This document shows, one piece after another, positions 18,747 through 26,054 of a stretch of DNA of 64,000 nt. This stretch comes from Mucilaginibacter corticis (GTDB lineage: Bacteria > Bacteroidota > Bacteroidia > Sphingobacteriales > Sphingobacteriaceae). The stretch's first letter is position 1; every line of letters begins with the position of its first letter. The stretch spans positions 868,001-932,000 of the forward strand of contig NZ_VLPK01000002.1 in the NCBI RefSeq assembly GCF_007558865.1, read 5' to 3'. The notes under the pieces are model-generated. The model was not told the DNA's origin. It saw only the letters and a program-made list of their open reading frames with translations, and did not search any database. The translations under genes and the position numbers were made by a program.

Positions 18747-19362
18747 ATAAATACTGTTTGTAGATGGTATCAAAGGCGTTTAACACAGCAGGAAGGATCG
18801 CAGGTGGCGTGGCAAAAGTGCTGACCCGCTGGAAATCGATGCGGTCGGGCAGGGGGCTGGTCACCGTGCCCAGCTTGGCGAGCTGTTCATCCACATCCCG
18901 CTGCGTTTCATACTTTACATTGGCCTTGACCCGGTTGGGTATATAAACTATCGGAACACGCGAATTGATCTTGTGCAGTACGACCGAGAATAAAATCGTC
19001 GATTCGAAACTAAACTCGTCGTAAGCAAAAGGGCAGATGACCAGGTCGGCTGCCTCAAAGATGGCGATCAATCCGTCATCATCCAGTTTGCCCGGCAAAT
19101 CAACTAAGATGATTTGCGCCGGGTCACTACTCAGGATTTCTTTCATTCCCGGGAAATGGTCCAGGCTTGCTGCCACTACGGTGTAGGGTTCGGTGTTCTC
19201 CAGCAATTTTGCCCGTTCGTACTTTTGCGCGATGGATTGCTGGTAGTCAAAGTCGATGATGGTAACCGTTCGTCGCTTCGCCTGCGTCAGGTAATTGGCA
19301 AGCAGGAGCGTAACCGTGCTTTTTCCGGCGCCGCCTTTCTGATTTCCGATAAGAATGGTCAT
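18739..19362 (-). CDS. traA: ParA-like ATPase TraA
   Basis: A 207-residue ParA/MinD-type ATPase with the deviant Walker A KGGAGKST at residues 9-16, a Walker A'-like TIIDFDYQQ and the Walker B segment IILVDLPG. It is the first tra gene in most Bacteroides conjugative transposons and is thought to position or segregate DNA or the transfer machine. It starts one base after the stop of the PP-loop gene. Confidence 0.88.
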   Translation of the reverse strand: MTILIGNQKGGAGKSTVTLLLANYLTQAKRRTVTIIDFDYQQSIAQKYERAKLLENTEPYTVVAASLDHFPGMKEILSSDPAQIILVDLPGKLDDDGLIAIFEAADLVICPFAYDEFSFESTILFSVVLHKINSRVPIVYIPNRVKANVKYETQRDVDEQLAKLGTVTSPLPDRIDFQRVSTFATPPAILPAVLNAFDTIYKQYLYE

Positions 19363-19363
19363 A

Positions 19364-20086
19364 TTAATGGCAGTGACAGGAGTAGGACGGTATCGCTTCT
19401 TCCAGGTTAAAATCAGGCCTCGCGCTTTTCGCTATGGTCAGCAATTGCTGGTAGGATACATCCGGGAAAAAGGTATTCCCTGAACGTTTTTCATCGGAGA
19501 TCCATTTGTCAGCCATTTCCGGGTACGCCGCCATGAGCTTGATGATGTTATTCTTCCCCTTTAGAAAACACAGGTCGCAATTACCCTGTATAGCCGGGAT
19601 CTCTAAGGTATAGGGCTTAGAAAGCCAAAAAGCATCGACCATTGCTTTGGTGATGCCTTTTTCGTAAAGCGGGAACTTTGTGACTGTACCTTTATAGGTG
19701 CTTTTATAGTTCCGGACCCGTCGTTCTTCGTCGGCCCGAAAACCGATATACTGTTCAAACTTTAAGCCAATGAGTGGCCGCAGGTAACGGCGGGCAACCA
19801 TGATCTTCAATTCGACCGTACAGATGCGCCGGACCCGGTTGGGGAGGTAGCGCTTCCATTTGGTCAACGCATCGAAGCCTGTCAGTCCGGGGCTGCGCCG
19901 GTGGGTATACGCCGCGCGATGAATCTTGAAGCCTTCGTGTTTTTCAATTTCATCCAGGAATTTGTAAGTAGCCGGGTGCTCGCGGCCGGTATCTGTAAAA
20001 AGCACGATATCATCGGGCGCTGGTTCGCATAAAATAGTCATGTAGGCGGAGCTTTTACCGCCGGACAGGTTGAAGACACGGTTCAT
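19364..20086 (-). CDS. PP-loop (PAPS reductase-like) ATPase of a mobile element
   Basis: A 240-residue N-type ATP pyrophosphatase. The PP-loop is LSGGKSSAY at residues 7-15, followed by FTDTGREHP and the RVRRICTVELK region; cysteines at ICTVELK, CDLC and the terminal CHCH could bind a metal. Family members include PAPS reductases and DNA- or RNA-modifying enzymes. Because it sits between relaxase and ParA in a transfer operon, a role in nucleic-acid modification or regulation is more likely than sulfate assimilation, but this is inference. Confidence 0.8.
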   Translation of the reverse strand: MNRVFNLSGGKSSAYMTILCEPAPDDIVLFTDTGREHPATYKFLDEIEKHEGFKIHRAAYTHRRSPGLTGFDALTKWKRYLPNRVRRICTVELKIMVARRYLRPLIGLKFEQYIGFRADEERRVRNYKSTYKGTVTKFPLYEKGITKAMVDAFWLSKPYTLEIPAIQGNCDLCFLKGKNNIIKLMAAYPEMADKWISDEKRSGNTFFPDVSYQQLLTIAKSARPDFNLEEAIPSYSCHCH

Positions 20087-20103
20087 AAATATAGTATTGA
20101 ATA

Positions 20104-21120
20104 TTAGCGTTGCGTTCCACGCGTTTTTCTTTTTCTGCGACGGCCATGCACAGCAGCGTCGTCAAGGTCTTTGACGATACGGATAGGTAGCCGTATAGCT
20201 GGCTCTGTAGTTTTGGAGCCTGCTAAATCTCGTTTTGGCGTTGTGATGATTGACGTGGTTTCTTTTTGTGTATTTTCTTGCAGTAATTCTTTCAGCGGCA
20301 TCACTTCGCTGCCTTTGTATGCATTCTTTTGCGCATGGTCCAGGATCGTGTAACCGTACGCGGGTTTGCCGTCTTTGGAATGGAACACGAGTTCAACCCC
20401 CATTTTGGATTTTAAGTAATTTGTCAAGCCAGCCTGGTCAAATTGCGGCGCGTATTTTTTAAAAATGGCTTTGAGCTGCCCTGCACGCTGCGGGTCCGGC
20501 GCACGCTGGGGTATTTTGTCTACATCCAAGTTTAATAGCTTCTTTCCGGACTTGATGAGCGAACCATCGTTAATCATATATCCCTGTAATTCCAGGATCA
20601 GCTTAAATTGCGACAGCGTGGAACAGCGATAGGATAAGGCCTTCGCTAAATCTTGTTCTGCGGTGATACGTTCATCAAATTTTTGAAGATTGTTGATTAC
20701 TTTCACCGCGCGCACATGCTCAAAAGCGCTACTGATCTTTTTTCCTTCCAAACCTACACGGGTGCTCACGATATGTACATGGTTGTTTTCGGTGTCCTTA
20801 TGAAAGAAAACCAGGTAGGGCTGGTTAGCATATCCCATCTTATTCATCCAGGCCTTCGCGATGTTTGTCAGCTCGTCCTTGCTATGTTCCCGCCCTATGG
20901 TCGAAATCGCAACATGCAACTGCGGTTCACTGATGCGTTTATTTAAAGCCGAAACGGCTTTTAAATGATTGACATAGTCCTGTGGCCGAACCTCAGTAAG
21001 CGCATCGAGCAGTTCGAAATTGACCGCTGCCATCAGTTCGGCCTGTCCCGCAGTGATCTTATCTGTATTATAATACACCCCGCCAAACCCGGCAGAGGGC
21101 TTTAAAAATTTTACCACCAT
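20104..21120 (-). CDS. mobB: MOBP-type relaxase (MobB-like)
   Basis: A 338-residue relaxase. The three-histidine metal site is HKDTENNHVHIV (His107, His114, His116) preceded by QLHVAIS; the likely nicking tyrosines are in GGVYYNTDK near residues 16-17. It would cut oriT and pilot the strand into the recipient. A basic tail (GRRRKRKTRGTQR) follows. It is separated from the accessory mobilisation gene by 53 bases that contain a promoter with the 13-base motif, so the relaxase and downstream tra genes may be controlled separately. Confidence 0.88.
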   Translation of the reverse strand: MVVKFLKPSAGFGGVYYNTDKITAGQAELMAAVNFELLDALTEVRPQDYVNHLKAVSALNKRISEPQLHVAISTIGREHSKDELTNIAKAWMNKMGYANQPYLVFFHKDTENNHVHIVSTRVGLEGKKISSAFEHVRAVKVINNLQKFDERITAEQDLAKALSYRCSTLSQFKLILELQGYMINDGSLIKSGKKLLNLDVDKIPQRAPDPQRAGQLKAIFKKYAPQFDQAGLTNYLKSKMGVELVFHSKDGKPAYGYTILDHAQKNAYKGSEVMPLKELLQENTQKETTSIITTPKRDLAGSKTTEPAIRLPIRIVKDLDDAAVHGRRRKRKTRGTQR

Positions 21121-21127
21121 AATGTAA

Positions 21128-21166
21128 CAAATATCAGGTTACATAGCATGTTATAGTGGTAGATAG
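21128..21166 (-). promoter_or_regulatory. Motif-type promoter upstream of the relaxase gene
   Basis: CTATCTACCACTA (minus strand, 21154-21166) matches 11 of 13 bases of the repeated motif TTATCTACCACCA. It is followed by 18 bases and GATATTTG (21128-21135), then 7 bases to the ATG at 21120. It is the most diverged copy, but it keeps the same orientation and nearly the same geometry. Confidence 0.55.
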
Positions 21167-21173
21167 CGATGGA

Positions 21174-21584
21174 TCAGGATCCCAGGATACGTATCAATCT
21201 TCGCAATGATATATTCAACTCGGCCCTGGTTTTGAGATGGTTTTCCAATAACAAGATAAACCGCTTTACCACTGCCGGTGATAAGACGCTTTTCAGTTTT
21301 AAAGTGTTCGCGTGATGCGCCAGTTGATTAATATTATTCCCGGAACGCCCAAGCTCGGTACTCAGTAAGCTCAATTCCCTTATCAATGCTTTCGCGTTGA
21401 GCACAGTACCGGCACCATTCCGTAGAACCTTCGTCCGAATCAGATTGGTTTTGCTGATGCTCAGGGTCTTTTCCATGTCAAGGATCAGTTTGTATTCCTC
21501 TTCCGTAAACCGTACATCAATTTTAAACGTCCGTTTGCCCTCTTGCAGCGGCGGACGCCCCTTCCGTTTCGGGTCTTCGTTCAT
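21174..21584 (-). CDS. mobA: Mobilisation accessory protein (MobC family, MobA of Bacteroides naming)
   Basis: A 136-residue protein with an N-terminal ribbon-helix-helix-like segment (FKIDVRFTEEEYKLI) and the MobC-type signature LSTELGRSGNNINQLAHHAN. Such proteins bind oriT next to the relaxase and help open the DNA. It is followed by the relaxase gene, and a candidate oriT lies 41 bases upstream of its start, the usual arrangement for mobilisation modules. Confidence 0.85.
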   Translation of the reverse strand: MNEDPKRKGRPPLQEGKRTFKIDVRFTEEEYKLILDMEKTLSISKTNLIRTKVLRNGAGTVLNAKALIRELSLLSTELGRSGNNINQLAHHANTLKLKSVLSPAVVKRFILLLENHLKTRAELNISLRRLIRILGS

Positions 21585-21624
21585 GAAAAAACAAGTTGCG
21601 CAGTTTGACAGCTACCCGTCTAGG

Positions 21625-21677
21625 GCAAGATCCTTTTGTCGGAAACTCCGTTTCTGTCCGACAAAAGGACATCTTGC
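21625..21677. other. Candidate oriT: long imperfect inverted repeat upstream of the mobilisation genes
   Basis: The left arm GCAAGATCCTTTTGTCGGA (21625-21643) and a right arm (21657-21677) that reads TCCGACAAAAGGACATCTTGC pair along their whole length, apart from a 2-base insertion in the right arm. The 13-base loop also contains a small CGGA/TCCG echo. Position just before the MobC-like and relaxase genes, and lack of a coding frame, make an origin of transfer likely; the nick site cannot be named from sequence. Confidence 0.6.
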
Positions 21678-21727
21678 TCCGTAAAAAAACAAAATGTAGC
21701 GGTGTAACGGGAGGGTTGTTTTTTTGC

Positions 21728-21868
21728 TTAGAGTTCCCGGATAAACGTTTCTTTGCCGGTTTTTGGGTCGACTTCGACGAGTATGCGCCGGCCGTTAGGG
21801 TACTCATGGATGAATTGCCCTTGTACTTCGGTTGGCGTTGTGGTGTAATTATTTGTGATGGTTTCCAT
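21728..21868 (-). CDS. Small hypothetical protein (46 aa)
   Basis: A 46-residue frame whose product begins METITNNYTT and has a compact part around HEYPNGRRILVEVDP ending KETFIREL. A good promoter box (TAAATTTG) lies 8 bases before the ATG, which supports a real gene. No family is recognised; its length and charge resemble small mobile-element regulators. It is transcribed towards the candidate oriT and mobilisation genes. Confidence 0.6.
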   Translation of the reverse strand: METITNNYTTTPTEVQGQFIHEYPNGRRILVEVDPKTGKETFIREL

Positions 21869-21876
21869 GGTTATCC

Positions 21877-21906
21877 CAAATTTAGCGCTTTTAGGCTGGT
21901 GTAAAA
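21877..21906 (-). promoter_or_regulatory. Promoter of the 46-residue gene
   Basis: TAAATTTG on the minus strand (21877-21884) is a perfect -7 box, 8 bases before the ATG. Upstream lies a short inverted repeat, CTTTTA with TAAAAG, separated by 8 bases, in the spacer and -33 region. No clear TTTG is seen at -33, so activation by a bound protein is possible. Confidence 0.5.
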
Positions 21907-22014
21907 GTGTTGTTGAAAAATGTCTTTACGGTTGTATAAATTTTGTTTTTCGCCACCTGTTTTAGCGAACGGTCCACTCAGGATAATGGTGGTTTAAAGG
22001 TCATCTACAAAACA

Positions 22015-22041
22015 AAAGGGAGCCTTTTTGGGGCTCCCTTT
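22015..22041 (-). terminator. Rho-independent terminator downstream of the phosphatase cluster
   Basis: A 10-base-pair stem (AAAGGGAGCC / GGCTCCCTTT) with a 7-base loop is followed on the minus strand by TTTTGTTTTG. It lies about 250 bases after the histidine phosphatase stop and just after the start-less open frame at 22077-22286, and would end transcription of the phosphatase cluster. The rest of 21907-22014 shows no gene. Confidence 0.75.
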
Positions 22042-22076
22042 GAATATCTTTGGTTCGGGAATACTCGCGTCATATC

Positions 22077-22286
22077 CTACGATATGGGCATTTCAGCCTG
22101 CCCCGGCGCTTTCGGGTATTGCGGTTTTACGCTCACTTTCGCCGGATTCTCCATTTTCGGTGGAGTAATGGTTCTTCCCTGTATGTCAAATAACGTGCTG
22201 TCGTAGGTCTTACAATTGCTTGCCGGCGACAATACAAAGTTGGCTGGATTGCAAAAGCGCTTTGGGTTGTAAAGAGGGTTGAAACC
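22077..22286 (-). other. Open frame without a standard start, possible gene remnant
   Basis: A 69-codon open frame on the minus strand has no ATG near its 5' end; the first alternative start is a TTG at 22232. The translation is proline-rich, with a plausible segment DIQGRTITPPKMENP. It lies between the histidine phosphatase stop and a strong terminator. It could be a remnant, a gene with an unusual start, or chance. Confidence 0.25.
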
Positions 22287-22296
22287 TTAAATAAAA

Positions 22297-22959
22297 TCAC
22301 GTACAGCGGGTTGGTAGTTGTGGTTCAATGAGTTGCCATTTATTTTTTTGATAAACAGCCTGGAAATTAGCCAGGTTCGGAACCGGCAAAATTCCCATTT
22401 GATGGTAAAAGTGGTGCATTTGCTCGCGGCCGGATGTGAATTTGTGGTCGCCGAGGATTTGCCAGAGTGCCCTTAATACATGACCGTGCGTAAAAATGAC
22501 CAGGTTTTGCCCGGCCATATTTTCAAGCATTTCAATGCAACTGTTTAGTCGCTTGATGAACTGATTGAAAGATTCCGCGTCCGGGCCATTTATGTCGTCC
22601 GGGCCGGCTTGCTGCCAATACCGGTCAACGAGCGGGTTACGTTGTGCAGAAGTTGAATTTACGCAGGATTCAGGAGAGAGGTAAGTGAATTCATGGAGGT
22701 TAATTAGTTTCACAGGTACATCAGGGAATTTCCGGATCAATGGTAATGCCGTTTGCCAGGTCCTCAGGTATTTCGCAGGCAGGATGATGTCTGGTTTTTC
22801 GGTAATGGCATCTGCGAAAACCTTTGCGTCATGCCAACCGCGTTCTGTTAATTCAATGCTATGGTCGTTAGTGGTAGGTTCGCCTGCGTTTGCCTGACTT
22901 TCGGCATGTGCGATAAATGATATTTTTTTCACGGATGCTGGTTTAACAATGGATTTCAT
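22297..22959 (-). CDS. Histidine phosphatase family protein with altered RHG motif
   Basis: A 220-residue protein of the phosphoglycerate mutase/histidine phosphatase superfamily. The phospho-acceptor region reads FIAHAES rather than the usual RHGES, so His18 is kept but the arginine is lost. The later YLRTWQTA and the second histidine in FTHGHVLRAL are present. I chose ATG 22959, which overlaps the upstream phosphatase stop by 17 bases; a longer form to 23070 would overlap by 128. It is the third gene of a phosphatase operon; activity may be weak or changed because of the missing arginine. Confidence 0.75.
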   Translation of the reverse strand: MKSIVKPASVKKISFIAHAESQANAGEPTTNDHSIELTERGWHDAKVFADAITEKPDIILPAKYLRTWQTALPLIRKFPDVPVKLINLHEFTYLSPESCVNSTSAQRNPLVDRYWQQAGPDDINGPDAESFNQFIKRLNSCIEMLENMAGQNLVIFTHGHVLRALWQILGDHKFTSGREQMHHFYHQMGILPVPNLANFQAVYQKNKWQLIEPQLPTRCT

Positions 22960-23638
22960 GGAAATATGCCTGTTTGTGGAGAACGTCCAGATAGGTGATG
23001 GATTTGCCCTTCCGGCATAGTTGTTTTGGCTGGTCCTGAGGATTATGGCCGACAAACTGGTGATAGCCATTTAACGAATCGTGGAAAGTTTCCAGGTAAT
23101 CAGCCCACAGAGGACCTCCGTCACTGTCGTGCCCTGTCCGGTAGCGGCTGTAGCTGTAAATTGTAGAGTTTTCGGTTTGCGTTTCAAATCGGTTAAGGGT
23201 ATCGGCTATCGTATCGCCCGTACGGTACAATAGGCTATAGGCAAATGAACGTCTGAAGTTATAGAACCATCTGTTTGTAATGCCCGCATGGGTAAACAGG
23301 AAGTTTCGGCGCTGGTAAGCGATTTGAAAAAGATGCCTGTTATCCTGAAAAAGTGCTGATAGTGCGGGCTGCATACTTAATCTAAAACCAGGGCAATGAT
23401 ATTTAGGGTAGTGCAGGTATTGGACATCGTGATTGCCGAGGAGCAAGATTATTTTTTGCGGATATAGCTTTTTTAGCGCGATGATGGCCCGGAGGTTATT
23501 GGGAATCATCTGATCTGAGCGTTTAAAACTGTCGACATAATCGCCAAGAAAAACCGCCCCGTCATATTTCGAAAAGTTAATTTGCTTCCAGCTGTCACGA
23601 CCATGCAGGTCGCCGATCACGATATGTTTCATGCTCAA
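22943..23638 (-). CDS. PP2A-like metallophosphatase, paralogue B
   Basis: A 231-residue protein with the serine/threonine phosphatase-type motifs GDLHGRD, GDYVDS, GNHD and FTHAG, and a VGHNPQDQ segment for the last histidine. Bacterial members act on phosphoproteins, diadenosine polyphosphates or RNA 5' ends; the substrate here is unknown. It is a close paralogue of the next upstream gene (compare LLLGNHDVQYLHYPKYHC with LLLGNHDAHYLHYPHHQC), separated by only 3 bases. Both share motif spacing and the LFQIAYQ segment, indicating a tandem duplication. Confidence 0.82.
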   Translation of the reverse strand: MSMKHIVIGDLHGRDSWKQINFSKYDGAVFLGDYVDSFKRSDQMIPNNLRAIIALKKLYPQKIILLLGNHDVQYLHYPKYHCPGFRLSMQPALSALFQDNRHLFQIAYQRRNFLFTHAGITNRWFYNFRRSFAYSLLYRTGDTIADTLNRFETQTENSTIYSYSRYRTGHDSDGGPLWADYLETFHDSLNGYHQFVGHNPQDQPKQLCRKGKSITYLDVLHKQAYFHEIHC

Positions 23639-23641
23639 TAG

Positions 23642-24328
23642 TTATATATCCAGTTCGTGAAATTGTTCCCTGGCGGTTAATACATCGGTATAGGTGATGG
23701 ATCTGTCAGTGTAGCTTATGGTCCGGATTTCTTCGACCTTGGTATGGCCGACAATCTGGTGACAGCCGTGAAGGCAATCACTAAAGCTTTCTTTGAGGTC
23801 GGCCCAGAGCGGCCCTCCGCAGCCGTAACCGCCACGGCTGATTCCGGCATCGTAAAGATGTGTGCGAAAAGCGGAATGTTCGATTTGGTTAAGCTGTCCG
23901 GCAATGTTTGCGGCTGTTTCACCAAATTCTTTGATTTTTGGCAACCGCTGTATTTCATTGTACCAGTTATTCGTCACACCGGCATGGGTGAAAAGGTAGT
24001 TGTCTTTTTGATAAGCGATTTGGAAAAGATCCGCATTTCGCCGCAGGATAGCAGTCAAGTCCCGCTGCATGGATTTGCGGAAACCAGAGCATTGATGATG
24101 GGGATAATGGAGATAATGCGCGTCATGGTTGCCGAGTAACAGGATGACTTTATCCATATGGCGCTTTTTAAGGTTGATGATCTTTTTAAAGTTTTCCAGG
24201 ATGGCATAGTCGGAAAGCGTAGGGCTGTCGACATAGTCGCCAATGAAGATGATTTTGTCGCATGATTTAATATTGATGCGCTGCCAGTTGTCGCGACCAT
24301 GGATGTCGCCTATCACGATATGTCTCAT
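23642..24328 (-). CDS. PP2A-like metallophosphatase, paralogue A
   Basis: A 228-residue metallophosphatase, the first gene of a three-gene phosphatase operon. Motifs GDIHGRD, GDYVDS, GNHDAHY, FTHAGVT and IVGHTK provide the two-metal active site. Its start lies 4 bases after a TAACTTCG box and 29 bases after an exact TTATCTACCACCA, so the message may be leaderless. Tandem paralogues followed by a histidine phosphatase suggest a pathway on one phosphorylated substrate; this is inference. Confidence 0.82.
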   Translation of the reverse strand: MRHIVIGDIHGRDNWQRINIKSCDKIIFIGDYVDSPTLSDYAILENFKKIINLKKRHMDKVILLLGNHDAHYLHYPHHQCSGFRKSMQRDLTAILRRNADLFQIAYQKDNYLFTHAGVTNNWYNEIQRLPKIKEFGETAANIAGQLNQIEHSAFRTHLYDAGISRGGYGCGGPLWADLKESFSDCLHGCHQIVGHTKVEEIRTISYTDRSITYTDVLTAREQFHELDI

Positions 24329-24332
24329 GTTA

Positions 24333-24370
24333 CGAAGTTATATAGCTATGTAGCTGCTGGTGGTAGATAA
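24333..24370 (-). promoter_or_regulatory. Motif-type promoter of the phosphatase operon
   Basis: On the minus strand TTATCTACCACCA (24358-24370), 17 bases, TAACTTCG (24333-24340), 4 bases and ATG at 24328. The motif starts directly after the stop codon of the small upstream gene. Spacing is identical to the copies at 6474 and 8177. Confidence 0.7.
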
Positions 24371-24595
24371 TTATTCGAACCGGTTATTTCGCAGGTAAGC
24401 ACGCATGTAGCGGTCCTGGAGGTTTCTGCGGTTGCGCCAATAACGGATGCGCCTGCGGCGGGGGAGCATTAATAGATTGTATATGATCCAGATCAGGATG
24501 ACCGCGCCATAGTTTGGGAACGGATGAAGCGCCGGCGCGCCTTCCAGGCAGCTGACGGTTACGAACAGGGCGAGAAAGAATAATGCGAATCTCAT
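24371..24595 (-). CDS. Small membrane protein with a basic tail
   Basis: A 74-residue protein with two hydrophobic segments (FALFFLALFVTVSCLEG, which could be a lipoprotein-type signal, and VILIWIIYNLLML) and a very basic C-terminus (PRRRRIRYWRNRRN). No family recognised. It has its own promoter with a TAAGTTTG box 23 bases before the ATG and a pair of direct repeats further upstream. Its stop codon touches the promoter motif of the phosphatase operon. Confidence 0.6.
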   Translation of the reverse strand: MRFALFFLALFVTVSCLEGAPALHPFPNYGAVILIWIIYNLLMLPRRRRIRYWRNRRNLQDRYMRAYLRNNRFE

Positions 24596-24618
24596 GTGTT
24601 TGCGTGTTTTTGTTGAGG

Positions 24619-24684
24619 CAAACTTAACAGGGGATAGCCGTGTAAGTCGTGTTTAAACGGGTAGAAACGGTTTTAAACGGGTAG
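24619..24684 (-). promoter_or_regulatory. Promoter with two direct-repeat operators
   Basis: A perfect -7 box, TAAGTTTG on the minus strand (24619-24626), has no TTTG at -33. Instead two identical copies of CTACCCGTTTAAA (24652-24664 and 24672-24684) lie upstream, exactly 20 bases apart, the spacing of two helical turns. This is what an activator-dependent promoter would look like. Confidence 0.55.
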
Positions 24685-24722
24685 CAATAAATGAACTGAT
24701 TGTGTAGCTTATCGCGGCAAGG

Positions 24723-24751
24723 CACAGTTGCCGGAGTTAACGGTAACTGTG
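24723..24751. repeat. Imperfect inverted repeat in the 24.6-24.85 kb intergenic region
   Basis: CACAGTTGCC (24723-24732) and GGTAACTGTG (24742-24751) pair with one mismatch across a 9-base loop. There is no U-tract on either strand, so a protein-binding site or weak RNA structure is as likely as a terminator for the dehydrogenase gene to the right. The surrounding 24685-24846 shows no gene. Confidence 0.4.
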
Positions 24752-24846
24752 TCGGTAGATGCTGAAAATCTGATGGTCGGGTTTTAAGAACAAGTTGAAG
24801 GTGGGGTTTGGGATCACATTTTAGGGCTAAGGGTATCCTTGCGGAG

Positions 24847-25764
24847 TTATCGCTGGCTGAGCCATTCGTTGATCGCTTTGACTGTATCCCCATAAAATAT
24901 CTTATAGGTTTCTTCGGTTACATAACCGGTATGCGGGGTCAAGACCACATTGGGCAATGTTCTTAACGGGTAATCCGACGCTAAGGGTTCCTGATCGTAA
25001 ACATCCAGGGCCGCGCCTGCAATCGTATTGTTTTTCAATGCAGCTATAAGCGCGTCCTCTTTGACTAAAGGTCCGCGTGAGGTATTGATGAAATAGGCGG
25101 ATTTCTTCATTAAGGCAAATTCATCTGTTCCCACAATGTGCCGGGTCCGTTCGCTCAGCACCAGGTGCAGGGTCACGAAATCAGCGGACTTGAACAGGCG
25201 TTCCTTGCTGACCAGTTCGGCGCCTGCGCGGTGCGCTTTTTCTTCGGTCAGGTTCTCGCTCCAGGCGATCACTTTCATTTCAAAAGCTTTAGCATAGCGG
25301 GCGATCTTGCTGCCTACACGGCCCAGCCCGACGATCCCGATGGTCTTTCCCTTCAGGTCTGTGCCGATGGTGGTTTGCCAGCCGCCGGTTCGCATATTTG
25401 TATTTTCGGTTGGGATATGCCTCGCCAGGGCCATCAGCAGGGCCCAGGTCATTTCCGGCGCGCCGCTGTCGTGGTATTCTGTAAAGCGGACTTCGATCCC
25501 CAGTTCTTTGCAGGCCACGCTATCCAGTGAGGCGTTCCGGGCACCGGTTGATACGATCAGTTTCAGTTTGTGCAATTGCTCCAGCGCTGCCCGGTTCAAG
25601 GGCATTCTTTCGCGCATGATGCACAGGACATCAAAATCCGCTAATTCTTCGATATGCTTTACCGGTTGGTTAAACACCATTAATTCAGCCCGCGTTTCAA
25701 TAGCCGACCAGTCGGCAAATTTTAAAGCTACATTTTGATAATCGTCCAGTATCGCAATTCTCAT
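24847..25764 (-). CDS. D-2-hydroxyacid dehydrogenase
   Basis: A 305-residue NAD-dependent dehydrogenase of the D-isomer-specific 2-hydroxyacid family. The Rossmann motif GIVGLGRVGSKIARYAK, the INTSRGPLV segment with the catalytic arginine region, a glutamate in DVYDQEPL and the histidine in LTPHTGYVT are all present. Members reduce 2-keto acids such as glyoxylate, hydroxypyruvate or phenylpyruvate; substrate is not clear. ATG 25764 (MRIAILDDYQN) is preferred to 25800, since the extension lacks family character. It is divergent from the small gene at 25822. Confidence 0.88.
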   Translation of the reverse strand: MRIAILDDYQNVALKFADWSAIETRAELMVFNQPVKHIEELADFDVLCIMRERMPLNRAALEQLHKLKLIVSTGARNASLDSVACKELGIEVRFTEYHDSGAPEMTWALLMALARHIPTENTNMRTGGWQTTIGTDLKGKTIGIVGLGRVGSKIARYAKAFEMKVIAWSENLTEEKAHRAGAELVSKERLFKSADFVTLHLVLSERTRHIVGTDEFALMKKSAYFINTSRGPLVKEDALIAALKNNTIAGAALDVYDQEPLASDYPLRTLPNVVLTPHTGYVTEETYKIFYGDTVKAINEWLSQR

Positions 25765-25821
25765 GGCGCAAACTTCTGCAAAAACTCTGAAAGACGTCAT
25801 GGATTTTTTAATATTTGCAGG

Positions 25822-26043
25822 ATGGACGAACTTTTATTGCCGGTCAGCTTCCGCGGGGAAGAACTGGAGTTCCCGGTAAAGATGTATGCTTTTGGTTATA
25901 CCTACCGCATCGAGGTGCTGGTTGAGGGCACAACGATCATATTCGATCCGGATGAGGAAGGACAATTCCGCGCGATAGGGGACAAAGCGGTCGATATCGC
26001 TTTACTGAAAGCCATCGCAGCAGCACTTGAACAATTACGTTAA
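25822..26043 (+). CDS. Small hypothetical protein
   Basis: A 73-residue protein beginning MDELLLPVSFRGEELEFP, with a beta-rich body (YTYRIEVLVEGTTIIFDPDEEG) and a C-terminal helix that ends AAALEQLR. Proteins of this type are common and uncharacterised in Sphingobacteriaceae. ATG 25822 follows an AATATTTG box by 4 bases, a further case of a box directly before a start. It is divergently transcribed from the dehydrogenase. Confidence 0.7.
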   Translation: MDELLLPVSFRGEELEFPVKMYAFGYTYRIEVLVEGTTIIFDPDEEGQFRAIGDKAVDIALLKAIAAALEQLR

Positions 26044-26054
26044 TTTCCGGTTCT

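Noticed and set aside
21523..21807. A 94-codon minus-strand frame across the candidate oriT
   Set aside because: It overlaps the MobC-like gene in another frame, contains both arms of the inverted repeat and has low-complexity ends without coding character.
24624..24893. An 89-codon minus-strand frame in the 24.6-24.9 kb intergenic region
   Set aside because: It runs through the twin direct repeats and into the dehydrogenase gene in a different frame; no start context or family support.
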